Position numbers and translations under genes: made by a program
Notes under the pieces: generated by a model
Seen by the model: only the letters and a program-made list of their open reading frames with translations
Databases searched by the model: none
What the model was told of the DNA's origin: nothing
Shown: positions 1 through 5,576 of the stretch, piece after piece
Numbering within the stretch: the first letter of the stretch is position 1
Layout of the letters: every line of letters starts with the position of its first letter
DNA from: Chloroflexota bacterium
Lineage (GTDB): Bacteria > Chloroflexota > Anaerolineae > J102
NCBI GenBank assembly: GCA_024276255.1
Contig: JAJRXO010000004.1
Coordinates: 1-11,766, forward strand
Direction: 5' to 3'
DNA length: 11,766 nucleotides

Positions 1-1420
1 CCAGGCCGGCGCGTTCGTGCCAGGCTGCCAGCTGCACTTTGTATTCTTTTTCCAGGCGGATGGCTTCGGTTTTGAGCTGGGCAGCGCGTTCGTAATCACG
101 CTCGGCCCAGGCCTGTTCTTCTCTGGCCTTGATCTCGGATAGATGGCGCAGGCGGGCTTTGAGATCATCGGGTTGCGTGCGCATGGCCACGTGCATTTTG
201 GCGCCGGCTTCATCGATGAGATCGATGGCTTTATCGGGGAGTTTGCGCTCGCTTACGTAGCGATGCGAGAGGTGCACGGCCGCGTGCAGGGCGCTGTCGG
301 TGTATTTTACCTGATGGTGGCTTTCGTAGCGGCTGCGCAAGCCCTGCAAGATGTCGATGGTTTCGTCAACGGTGGGTTCTTCTACCCAGATGGGAGCGAA
401 GCGGCGTTCCAATGCGGCATCGCGTTCGATGTTCTGTCGGAATTCATCGGGAGTGGTGGCGCCGATCACCCGCAGCTCTCCGCGAGCGAGGGCGGGTTTC
501 ATCATGTTGCTGGCGTCCATGGCGCCGGTGGCAGCACCGGCACCCACGACGGTGTGCAGCTCATCTATGAAAAGGATGATCTTACCTTCGGATTCCCGGA
601 CTTCATCCATCACGGCTTTGAGTCGCTCTTCGAATTCGCCGCGAAAGCGGGTACCGGCGATAAGGGCGCCCAGGTCCAGGGCCATGATGCGCTTGCCGCT
701 GAGCAGATCGGGGACGTCGTTGCTGACGATGCGTTGGGCCAGGCCCTCCACGATGGCGGTTTTGCCTACGCCGGCTTCGCCGATGAGGACGGGGTTGTTT
801 TTGGTGCGGCGACTGAGTACCTGGATGAGTCGCAGGATCTCTGCTTCACGGCCGATAACGGGATCGAGTTTATCTTCGACGGCCAGAGCCGTGAGATCTC
901 GGGCATATTTTTCCAGCACCTGCAGGCGGCTTTCGGCATGAGGATCGGTGACGGTTTTGCCTTTTCGCAGCTCATCGATGGCACGTTTGACGGCGTCTTT
1001 GCTGATGTTGTGATGGCTGAGCAGGTTGGCAGAGGGGGTGTTGCGCTCGCCGAGGATGGCCAGAAAGAGATGTTCGGTGGAAATGAATTGATCGCCGAGG
1101 CGTTCGGCCTCGGCATTGGCGGCCTGGTTGACGCGATGCAAGCGAGGAGTGATGTAGATCTGTCCCGGGGCGCCAACGCGGATGTTGGGGCCGCCGGTTT
1201 TGGGCGCCCGCTCTAAAATAGCGGTGAGATCTTTGAGCACGGCATCGGGGTCGGCCTTGATGTGTTGAATCAGTCGACGCACCATGCCGTCGGGCTGCTC
1301 AAGCAGGGCCAACAGCAGGTGTTCGGTATCGGCCTGACTGTGCTGGAATCGTTGCAGGATCTCGTAAGCACGCATGAGCGCGTCTTGCGCCTGTCGTGTG
1401 TAGCGTTCAAATTGCATCAT
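1..1420 (-). CDS. Clp/Hsp100 AAA+ ATPase, ClpB-like N-half with ClpC-like middle segment (partial)
   Basis: Hexameric protein unfoldase that threads substrates with ATP, either for disaggregation (ClpB) or for hand-off to ClpP (ClpC). 473 residues are visible; the gene runs off the left edge, so the second AAA+ module is missing. Two Clp N repeats span about residues 5-150. The first AAA+ module shows Walker A GEAGVGKT (214-221), Walker B ILFIDELHT (282-290), sensor IGATT (319-323) and ALERR with the arginine finger (336-340). The N-terminus and AAA1 read like ClpB (QIYITPRL, GKTVTDPHAE, GAMDASNMMKPALARGEL). After LIDEAG (401-406), however, comes a short segment with a UVR-like stretch (about 430-459, RDYERAAQL), as in ClpC. 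The start is one of two adjacent ATG codons (1420 or 1417); neither has a clear ribosome-binding site. The Clp family is certain; the ClpB/ClpC assignment is open. Confidence 0.93.
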   Translation of the reverse strand, partial: MMQFERYTRQAQDALMRAYEILQRFQHSQADTEHLLLALLEQPDGMVRRLIQHIKADPDAVLKDLTAILERAPKTGGPNIRVGAPGQIYITPRLHRVNQAANAEAERLGDQFISTEHLFLAILGERNTPSANLLSHHNISKDAVKRAIDELRKGKTVTDPHAESRLQVLEKYARDLTALAVEDKLDPVIGREAEILRLIQVLSRRTKNNPVLIGEAGVGKTAIVEGLAQRIVSNDVPDLLSGKRIMALDLGALIAGTRFRGEFEERLKAVMDEVRESEGKIILFIDELHTVVGAGAATGAMDASNMMKPALARGELRVIGATTPDEFRQNIERDAALERRFAPIWVEEPTVDETIDILQGLRSRYESHHQVKYTDSALHAAVHLSHRYVSERKLPDKAIDLIDEAGAKMHVAMRTQPDDLKARLRHLSEIKAREEQAWAERDYERAAQLKTEAIRLEKEYKVQLAAWHERAGL

Positions 1421-1502
1421 GGGAAATAGATGATGGTGGGATATTGGCGAAGGGGGGAGTGGTTGGGAGGATGCTGTGAGGGATGGTTCCTCTTTATTTA
1501 CT

Positions 1503-1515
1503 TTACTGCAAGTAA
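1503..1515. promoter_or_regulatory. Inverted repeat at the presumed Clp transcription start
   Basis: TTACT-GCA-AGTAA is a perfect 5-bp dyad with a 3-base centre, at roughly +3 to +15 of the candidate promoter. It could be an operator or a small hairpin in the leader. It does not match CIRCE or the CtsR box as I know them, and so short a dyad could be chance. Confidence 0.2.
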
Positions 1516-1524
1516 GCTGGAATT

Positions 1525-1553
1525 ATGGTAGGGCATCACACAATGATCGGCAA
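1525..1553 (-). promoter_or_regulatory. Candidate promoter of the Clp ATPase gene
   Basis: Read on the minus strand, TTGCCG (1553-1548), a 17-base spacer and TACCAT (1530-1525) match the sigma-70 layout moderately well; CATAAT (1527-1522) is an alternative -10 at poor spacing. Transcription would begin near 1518, giving a leader of about 100 bases. Found by eye only. Confidence 0.3.
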
Positions 1554-1718
1554 GTCTTATGCAATGCAAATAGTGACAATACAGGTTGTAGCCCAGGAGA
1601 CCGGTAAAGCGGTAAATGGGGATGGGACGGCGCCGCCCACTACCGGCCTGATTAGATGGTCTACAGGTTTACCATGAGCCAAAAGTTACGGATATGTGTG
1701 GTTGCCACAAGTATTCGA

Positions 1719-2720
1719 TTATGGCTGCATGAGGGTGAGATTGCTGAAGGTGGTGGGGCGACCCCAGACCATGTTGGGTGTTTGCATGAGGATGGTTTCC
1801 TGGGCAGCAAAGCCAGGACTGTCGTTGTCGGTGGCATTGAGGGCATAGCCAAATACCTGCCCGGCAGCGGGCTCGATTCCAAGGATGCTCCAGGGAATGG
1901 CAGCTTCGATCTGGTAGCCATTGCCCTGGGGCTGGGCGGCGATCTGGATCTGGCTGTTCCAGTCGCTGCGCTGCTGGGGGTACCAGATCACGGCCTCGGC
2001 CGGCAGATTGTCGAAACTGCCGGGCGAGAGACCGATCTGAAAGTCGTCGGCGTTTTTGTCCTCGTCATTGAAGTCGGCGGCCAGATTGGCGTCGAACCAG
2101 AGATCGATCTCGTCACCATTGAAGAGATCGTAGCCCGGCAGATCCTGCACATGCTGGTCGTCGGTGACGGAGGCGGCCACGTAGAGATAGTTTTCGTCCC
2201 AGGCCAGCCAGGCGGTGACGCTGAGGTCGTCGGGGCCGGTGTAGTTTTGGCCCCCGCTTTGAATAACGGGCAGCGTCAGAGGGGGTAGTCCCTGCCATTC
2301 ACCCACTGCGCCGTCTACATTGATGGTGGCTGCGAAGGCGGAGTAATCGCCTCCGTTGTTCCGGAAAGGCCCGGCGTAGGGCGTGGGCGAAGGCGTGGGA
2401 GTGTCGGTGGGGACGAGCGTGGGGGTCGGGGTGGGTGTGGCAGTGGGTGTAAGTGTGGGGGTAGGGCTCAACGTCGCCGTTGCTGTGGCGGTGGGTGTTG
2501 GTGTGGTGGCGGCGGGAGAGGCGGCAGGGGTTGTGGCTTTCGCCAGGGGGGTGAGGGGGATGTTGGCCAGTTCCACCGTGGCCGCGGGTGCGGCCGGGCG
2601 CCGGTTCAGGGCGCGCAGGCCGGCTGTGATGCCAATGAGGCCGATGGTGAAGACTGCCACGGCCACCACGAGGGCGATAAGGATTTGGTTACGGGGTTGG
2701 GGAGAAGGGGATGGGTTCAA
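1719..2720 (-). CDS. Membrane-anchored CBM9-like domain protein on a Thr-Pro stalk
   Basis: Probable cell-surface binding protein of 333 residues. A single hydrophobic segment (about residues 12-36, flanked by Arg10 and Arg35/Arg40) anchors it, with no lipobox or clear signal-peptidase site. Residues 44-116 form a low-complexity Thr/Pro/Ala stalk, common in envelope proteins of Chloroflexota. Residues 128-333 resemble the beta-sandwich of carbohydrate-binding family 9 / DOMON-like domains, with DGAVGEW (136-142), WDENYLYVAASVTDD (174-188), GDEIDLWFDA (202-211), IPWSILG (275-281) and GYALNATDND (291-300). There is no catalytic domain, so the role is probably ligand binding, with sugars or heme-type ligands both possible. 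The start is TTG: an in-frame TGA lies only about ten codons upstream, no ATG intervenes, and AGGA sits 7 bases before the TTG. The fold call is fairly secure; the ligand is unknown. Confidence 0.85.
   Translation of the reverse strand: MNPSPSPQPRNQILIALVVAVAVFTIGLIGITAGLRALNRRPAAPAATVELANIPLTPLAKATTPAASPAATTPTPTATATATLSPTPTLTPTATPTPTPTLVPTDTPTPSPTPYAGPFRNNGGDYSAFAATINVDGAVGEWQGLPPLTLPVIQSGGQNYTGPDDLSVTAWLAWDENYLYVAASVTDDQHVQDLPGYDLFNGDEIDLWFDANLAADFNDEDKNADDFQIGLSPGSFDNLPAEAVIWYPQQRSDWNSQIQIAAQPQGNGYQIEAAIPWSILGIEPAAGQVFGYALNATDNDSPGFAAQETILMQTPNMVWGRPTTFSNLTLMQP
2379..2504 (-). repeat. Degenerate Thr-Pro codon repeat encoding the stalk
   Basis: The stretch is almost entirely alternating ACN/CCN/GCN codons on the minus strand (GTGGGT-like on the plus strand), encoding about residues 73-114 of the CBM9-like protein. 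Repeat units vary in third positions, so this is a protein-level low-complexity linker, not a recent DNA expansion. Confidence 0.8.
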
Positions 2721-2727
2721 TGTCGGG

Positions 2728-2731
2728 TCCT
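2728..2731 (-). promoter_or_regulatory. Ribosome-binding site deciding the TTG start of the CBM9-like gene
   Basis: AGGA on the minus strand, 7 bases before TTG at 2720. With an in-frame TGA shortly upstream and no ATG between them, this supports TTG as the real start. Confidence 0.55.
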
Positions 2732-2784
2732 GCCTTGCTGATGGGATTCACGTGCGATCACGATCAGAGTGGGGGAAATACAAA

Positions 2785-2828
2785 GGGTGATGGGAAACGA
2801 CTTGAAGCCAGGCCGCCGCCCATCACCC
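2785..2828 (-). terminator. Terminator-like hairpin after the baeRF gene
   Basis: Two perfect 10-base arms, GGGTGATGGG and CCCATCACCC, are separated by 24 bases in the gap between baeRF (stop at 2859) and the CBM9-like gene. On the minus strand the second arm is followed by TTTGTATTT, a broken T-rich tail. The loop is long for a classic intrinsic terminator, so it may be a partial terminator or an mRNA-stabilising structure. Confidence 0.45.
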
Positions 2829-2858
2829 GGAAGACACGGGAGGTTACAGAAGAGGCCA

Positions 2859-3956
2859 CTAGTAGCGCAAGTAGGCACCGATGTTGTGGCCGGCCGCCGA
2901 CAGGGGGTTGTCGGAGGGGAGGATGATGACCTGAGCGTTGCCGGCAATGGCGCGGCGAGTAATTGTGTTGAGGGCGTCGGGCAGGTTTTCAGTGGCTGCG
3001 CCGCATACGGGACAGGTTGTGTCGCTGTGGGCGTTGAGATAGTTGCATTGTGTGCAACGGCGCACCTGATCGTCGGGAATGGTGTATTGTTCAGAAAAGA
3101 GGAGTTGATAGATGCTGCCATTTTGCAGAGCATCCAGGGTGTCATCGAGGCCGGCCACGGCACCGGCCGCCTTGGCCGCGGCGACAACCAGGTTTTCGGC
3201 CAGGCGCTTGTTGTAGTCCTGGGTGGCGGCCAGGGCAACTGCCTCGGCACGGGCGCGCACCTCGGCGGGGTTGGCGCCCAGATCAAGGGCAGTTGTGCCC
3301 ACAATGCGTTGCTGGATGTTGGGGGGCAGGAAGGCGCGGAACAGGGCCAGGTTGTCGTCGGTGCCAGCAAGCACGAGTCGCCGCCAATCATATTGACGAG
3401 TATAACGCTCGGTAAGTTCCGCCAGCCAGCGCAGATTGGCTTTGGCTGCTTCATCTTCGTGGCGCTGATAGCGGGCAGCTGCCCAGCCGCCCTGTTTGTG
3501 GCGTTTGACTTCTTCGCCCAGGGCGCCGGTGGTTTCTTCGAGTTCGCCGAGATGGAAGGAGAAGAAGCGGGCGCCGGTGCGGTCGATGGCCACGACTCCG
3601 AGATAACCATAGGCATCGATCAGGTCGATCAGCCGTCGCACCAGCGGGCGGCGGTCGATCATGATAGCGTTATCGATGGGGACATGCAAAGGATAGACCC
3701 GCCAGAAATCATGGTCCTGACATGAAAAGCAGGCCAGGCCGCGTGCCTGGCGATCAAATTCGAGGTCAATGTACTCTTCAATGCGTGCGCGATCTTTGGG
3801 GTTGACGTCGGGGACGCTGTCGAGGAGCTGACGCAGAGTAAGTTTATATTGCTCAGTTGTCCCCTGCCGGGGATCAACATTGAGATAGAGACTGAGAACC
3901 GGGCTGCCTTGCCCATCGAATTCGACGAGTTCGCGTAATTGGGCCTCTCGAATCAT
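2859..3956 (-). CDS. baeRF-type eRF1-like protein with zinc ribbon and altered GxxQ loop
   Basis: A 365-residue bacterial relative of archaeo-eukaryotic release factor eRF1 and Vms1/VLRF1, families linked to peptidyl-tRNA cleavage and ribosome rescue. The opening VLSLYLNVDP (20-29) is typical. The central domain (about 115-210) has GVVAIDRTGARFFSFHLGEL followed by the basic KRHKQGGWAAARYQRH (151-166), the position of the catalytic GGQ/GxxQ loop. The C-terminal third contains a zinc ribbon, CxxC-x10-CxxC (C301, C304, C315, C318), set in an L7Ae-like eRF1 domain 3 ending in IGAYLRY. Relatives usually have GGWSQ; here Ser-Gln is replaced by Ala-Ala, so hydrolytic activity is doubtful. The ATG is backed by an ideal AGGAGG six bases upstream. 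Family assignment is confident; cellular role is inferred. Confidence 0.88.
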   Translation of the reverse strand: MIREAQLRELVEFDGQGSPVLSLYLNVDPRQGTTEQYKLTLRQLLDSVPDVNPKDRARIEEYIDLEFDRQARGLACFSCQDHDFWRVYPLHVPIDNAIMIDRRPLVRRLIDLIDAYGYLGVVAIDRTGARFFSFHLGELEETTGALGEEVKRHKQGGWAAARYQRHEDEAAKANLRWLAELTERYTRQYDWRRLVLAGTDDNLALFRAFLPPNIQQRIVGTTALDLGANPAEVRARAEAVALAATQDYNKRLAENLVVAAAKAAGAVAGLDDTLDALQNGSIYQLLFSEQYTIPDDQVRRCTQCNYLNAHSDTTCPVCGAATENLPDALNTITRRAIAGNAQVIILPSDNPLSAAGHNIGAYLRY

Positions 3957-3960
3957 GCTG

Positions 3961-3997
3961 TTACCTCCTGAGCAATGATGTTCTCCTCATTGAGAAC
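3961..3997 (-). promoter_or_regulatory. baeRF leader: strong ribosome-binding site, small hairpin and nine-codon frame
   Basis: AGGAGG (3969-3964) lies six bases before the baeRF ATG. Just upstream, GTTCTC/GAGAAC (3980-3985 / 3992-3997) form a perfect 6-bp stem. ATG at 3990 opens a frame reading MRRTSLLRR and stopping at TAA (3963-3961), four bases before the baeRF ATG; its last two Arg codons are the ribosome-binding site itself. The tiny frame has no ribosome-binding site of its own, so its translation is unproven. Confidence 0.4.
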
Positions 3998-4039
3998 GAA
4001 AATAGAGCGGTTGTGGGTTGCTTTCAAGACGAAAGTAAA

Positions 4040-4085
4040 GCAGCAGCGACCAGCTCAAGGGGAGACTGAGCGTGTACGCTGCTGC
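4040..4085 (-). promoter_or_regulatory. Structured RNA hairpin between the Band 7 and baeRF genes
   Basis: A 9-bp GC-rich outer stem (GCAGCAGCG at 4040-4048 with CGCTGCTGC at 4077-4085) encloses a second 5-bp stem (GCTCA 4053-4057 / TGAGC 4067-4071). On the minus strand the structure is followed by TTTACTTTCG. It sits about 135 bases past the Band 7 stop and 84 bases before the baeRF ATG. It could be a terminator for Band 7 transcripts or an attenuator or stabiliser in the baeRF leader; sequence alone does not separate these. Confidence 0.45.
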
Positions 4086-4186
4086 CTAAAACCAAACTAA
4101 CGTATTGCAATCGCTTTGTTTTCCATGATCAACATGGGACGGGGTATTTTAAAAGGGACCACCTTGAAGTATAGGCTGTTAGCAAT

Positions 4187-4215
4187 AGCTTAGCAGGTTC
4201 GATACGAGTTGTCAA
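4187..4215 (-). promoter_or_regulatory. Candidate promoter of the baeRF gene
   Basis: On the minus strand a consensus -35 TTGACA (4215-4210) is followed after 17 bases by TAAGCT (4192-4187), only a half match to the -10 consensus. TATACT (4173-4168) and the pair TTGATC-N17-TGCAAT further downstream are alternatives. The leader would be over 200 bases and include the hairpin at 4040-4085. Confidence 0.33.
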
Positions 4216-4220
4216 TGGCA

Positions 4221-5276
4221 TCAGGGAGAGGCTGGGGTATTGAAAAGATCGCCGGGGAGGATGTATTGTCCGCCGGTACCGAGCACAGTAGGATATTGAC
4301 CGCTCCAGTTTTCCACCGCCTGCCAACTAATCACTTCGGGGGTAAGGCTTTCCGCAATCAGGCGGTTGGCCTTGGCCTGGGCTTCGGCCTTGAGCAGGGT
4401 GGCCTTGGCCTGGGCTTCGGCATGCAATTTGATGGATTCGGCTTCACCCTGGGCAACACCGATGCGCTCCAGACGTTGTCTTTCGGCTTCGGCTTCGGCT
4501 TCGGTGATGATGCGTTTTTTCTCAAATTCGGCCTGGCGGGCGAGGTTCTGCTTGGTGATGATGTTTTCAGCTTCGATCTGCTTGTTTTCTACGGCCTGCT
4601 TGTAAGCTTCGGTAAAGCCGATCTGGCGCAGGCCGAAGAAGATGAGTTCCAAGCCTTCTTGTTCGAAATCTGCACGCAACTGATCGGTAATGTTGTCCTG
4701 GGCTGCGCGAATGTCGCCAGAATAGAGCTGACTGGCCTCGTAGTTCCGCAATAAATTGCGTACCCACACGCGGCTGTTCTGTTTGACGACTTTCTCAACG
4801 ACTTCTTCTTCGATGCCCAGGTTGTTGACGATGTTGGCTGCTTCCTGTGGCTTGATGCGGAAACGGACGGTGTAGCGGGCCGTAATCTGCTGGCCGTCGC
4901 TGGTGGCCGTGTCTACCTCGAAGTCAGTGTAGTCGGCTTTCGAGGCGTCGGGGTTGTCGCTGGTCTCATATACGATTTCCTGGGTGCGGTAAACCACGGT
5001 ATTATCGATGAAGGGGAGCTTCCAGTGGAGGCCGGGCTCGAATACGGTGATTACACGGCCCAGGCGTTTGACCACAGCCACATTACCAGCTTCGACGACT
5101 GTATAGCTGTTCATGAGGGCCATGATGGCGAAAACGAGCACGAAGGCGATTGCTGCGGGTATGACGGCGGTGCGGACAGTGATCTGACGTCGGCGGGCAC
5201 CGGAGCCAACGATCACGACCGAGAGGCCGATGGCTACGACGAATGCGAGAATGACGCTGAATAATAACTGGGTCAT
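4221..5276 (-). CDS. SPFH/Band 7 (prohibitin-like) membrane scaffold protein
   Basis: A 351-residue member of the stomatin/prohibitin/flotillin/HflK-C superfamily, proteins that build ring-like scaffolds on the cytoplasmic membrane and often organise proteases or membrane microdomains. It has two N-terminal hydrophobic segments (about 4-24 and 35-55), then the SPFH domain from VVEAGNVAVVKRLGRV (60-75) with EPGLHWKLPF (80-89) to about residue 225. A long Ala/Glu/Lys-rich coiled coil (about 225-310) follows, with a conserved end including ISWQAVENW. Two N-terminal segments are unusual compared with single-anchor stomatins. The ATG has a good ribosome-binding site (AAAGGAGA, about 8 bases upstream). 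There is no NfeD-like partner gene next to it. Its neighbours are a LysM lipoprotein upstream and baeRF downstream, each separated by over 260 bases, so it may be its own transcription unit. Confidence 0.92.
   Translation of the reverse strand: MTQLLFSVILAFVVAIGLSVVIVGSGARRRQITVRTAVIPAAIAFVLVFAIMALMNSYTVVEAGNVAVVKRLGRVITVFEPGLHWKLPFIDNTVVYRTQEIVYETSDNPDASKADYTDFEVDTATSDGQQITARYTVRFRIKPQEAANIVNNLGIEEEVVEKVVKQNSRVWVRNLLRNYEASQLYSGDIRAAQDNITDQLRADFEQEGLELIFFGLRQIGFTEAYKQAVENKQIEAENIITKQNLARQAEFEKKRIITEAEAEAERQRLERIGVAQGEAESIKLHAEAQAKATLLKAEAQAKANRLIAESLTPEVISWQAVENWSGQYPTVLGTGGQYILPGDLFNTPASP
4367..4421 (-). repeat. Exact 22-base direct repeat inside the Band 7 coiled coil
   Basis: A 22-base unit occurs at 4367-4388 and again at 4400-4421, exactly 33 bases (11 codons) apart. 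It encodes the AEAQAKA units of two tandem 11-residue (hendecad) coiled-coil repeats. An adjacent run of GCTTCG-type hexamers (about 4485-4505) encodes the EAEAEAE stretch. The identity at DNA level suggests a recent internal duplication. Confidence 0.7.
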
Positions 5277-5423
5277 TGTGTGTTCTCCTTTGAGGGGGTT
5301 CAGGTTGAGGGATGGTGTGAGTCAGGGTGAATAAAACTGGGGATCGGTCGACCTGGCCCCGCCGGGATGGAACGCGTAATGGCCAAACTGTCGAAACAAC
5401 GAGTTTTTGTGAACTATGAGCTC

Positions 5424-5432
5424 ATCATACCA
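5424..5432 (-). promoter_or_regulatory. Possible extended -10 promoter element for the Band 7 gene
   Basis: The minus strand reads TGGTATGAT, a TGn extended -10 with TATGAT (five of six consensus positions). No good -35 lies at 16-18 bases, which is tolerated for extended -10 promoters. The leader would be about 140 bases. Confidence 0.28.
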
Positions 5433-5530
5433 CTGTTTTTGTTTCACCACATGATGTTCTGCTACCAAATGGCTGACATTTATCCCTCTGCCAGCAAGTC
5501 GAGACTGCTTGGTCTGTGGTAATGCGTCCT

Positions 5531-5552
5531 CTGGTGCAAGGTTTTTGCCCAG
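5531..5552 (-). terminator. Weak terminator-like hairpin after the LysM gene
   Basis: CTGG-t-GCAA (5531-5539) pairs with TTGC-CCAG (5545-5552), giving 8 bp with one bulged base and a 5-base loop, about 25 bases past the LysM stop. There is no T-tract after it on the minus strand, so it is a weak candidate for intrinsic termination. Confidence 0.3.
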
Positions 5553-5576
5553 CCGCGACGCGTTTTAGAAAAGGGA

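Larger units (their letters stand above)
1421..1718. other. Intergenic region upstream of the Clp ATPase gene
   Basis: About 300 bases without a convincing gene. It holds the probable promoter of the Clp gene (1525-1553) and a small inverted repeat just downstream of it (TTACT/AGTAA, 1503-1515). A weak hairpin with arms TGTGG/CCACA (1697-1709) lies just past the stop of the CBM9-like gene and has no clear T-tract. An 8-base GC palindrome, CGGCGCCG, lies near 1630. No CIRCE element (the HrcA operator) was seen. Confidence 0.5.
5277..5576. other. Intergenic region between LysM lipoprotein and Band 7 genes
   Basis: A 300-base stretch with no convincing coding frame. It contains a hairpin downstream of the LysM gene (5531-5552), a possible extended -10 for Band 7 (5424-5432), a 10-base perfect palindrome ATGAGCTCAT (5416-5425) touching that -10, and the Band 7 ribosome-binding site next to 5277. 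Its A/T-richer middle (about 5400-5480) fits a promoter zone. Confidence 0.5.

Noticed and set aside
143..1216. Long open plus-strand frame (357 codons) opposite the Clp gene
   Set aside because: The minus strand encodes unmistakable Clp motifs here. The plus-strand frame is a GC-driven antisense shadow with no recognisable domain.
1656..2288. Plus-strand frame opposite the CBM9-like gene
   Set aside because: No domain resemblance; the minus-strand product has a coherent anchor-stalk-domain architecture.
2379..2504. GTGGGT-rich stretch considered as a DNA minisatellite or CRISPR-like repeat
   Set aside because: Units are irregular, lack spacers and keep an in-frame Thr-Pro coding pattern on the minus strand.
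2769..3725. Long open plus-strand frame (318 codons) opposite baeRF
   Set aside because: The opposite strand carries eRF1-like motifs, a zinc ribbon and an ideal ribosome-binding site; the plus frame has Gly/Val-rich composition typical of antisense shadows.
4190..4212. GGTTCGA sequence considered as a tRNA T-loop
   Set aside because: The flanking bases do not form a T-stem and no anticodon arm or acceptor stem could be found.
4129..4326. Minus-strand 65-codon frame overlapping the end of the Band 7 gene and the following gap
   Set aside because: Overlaps the Band 7 coding end in another frame, has no ribosome-binding site and no recognisable features.
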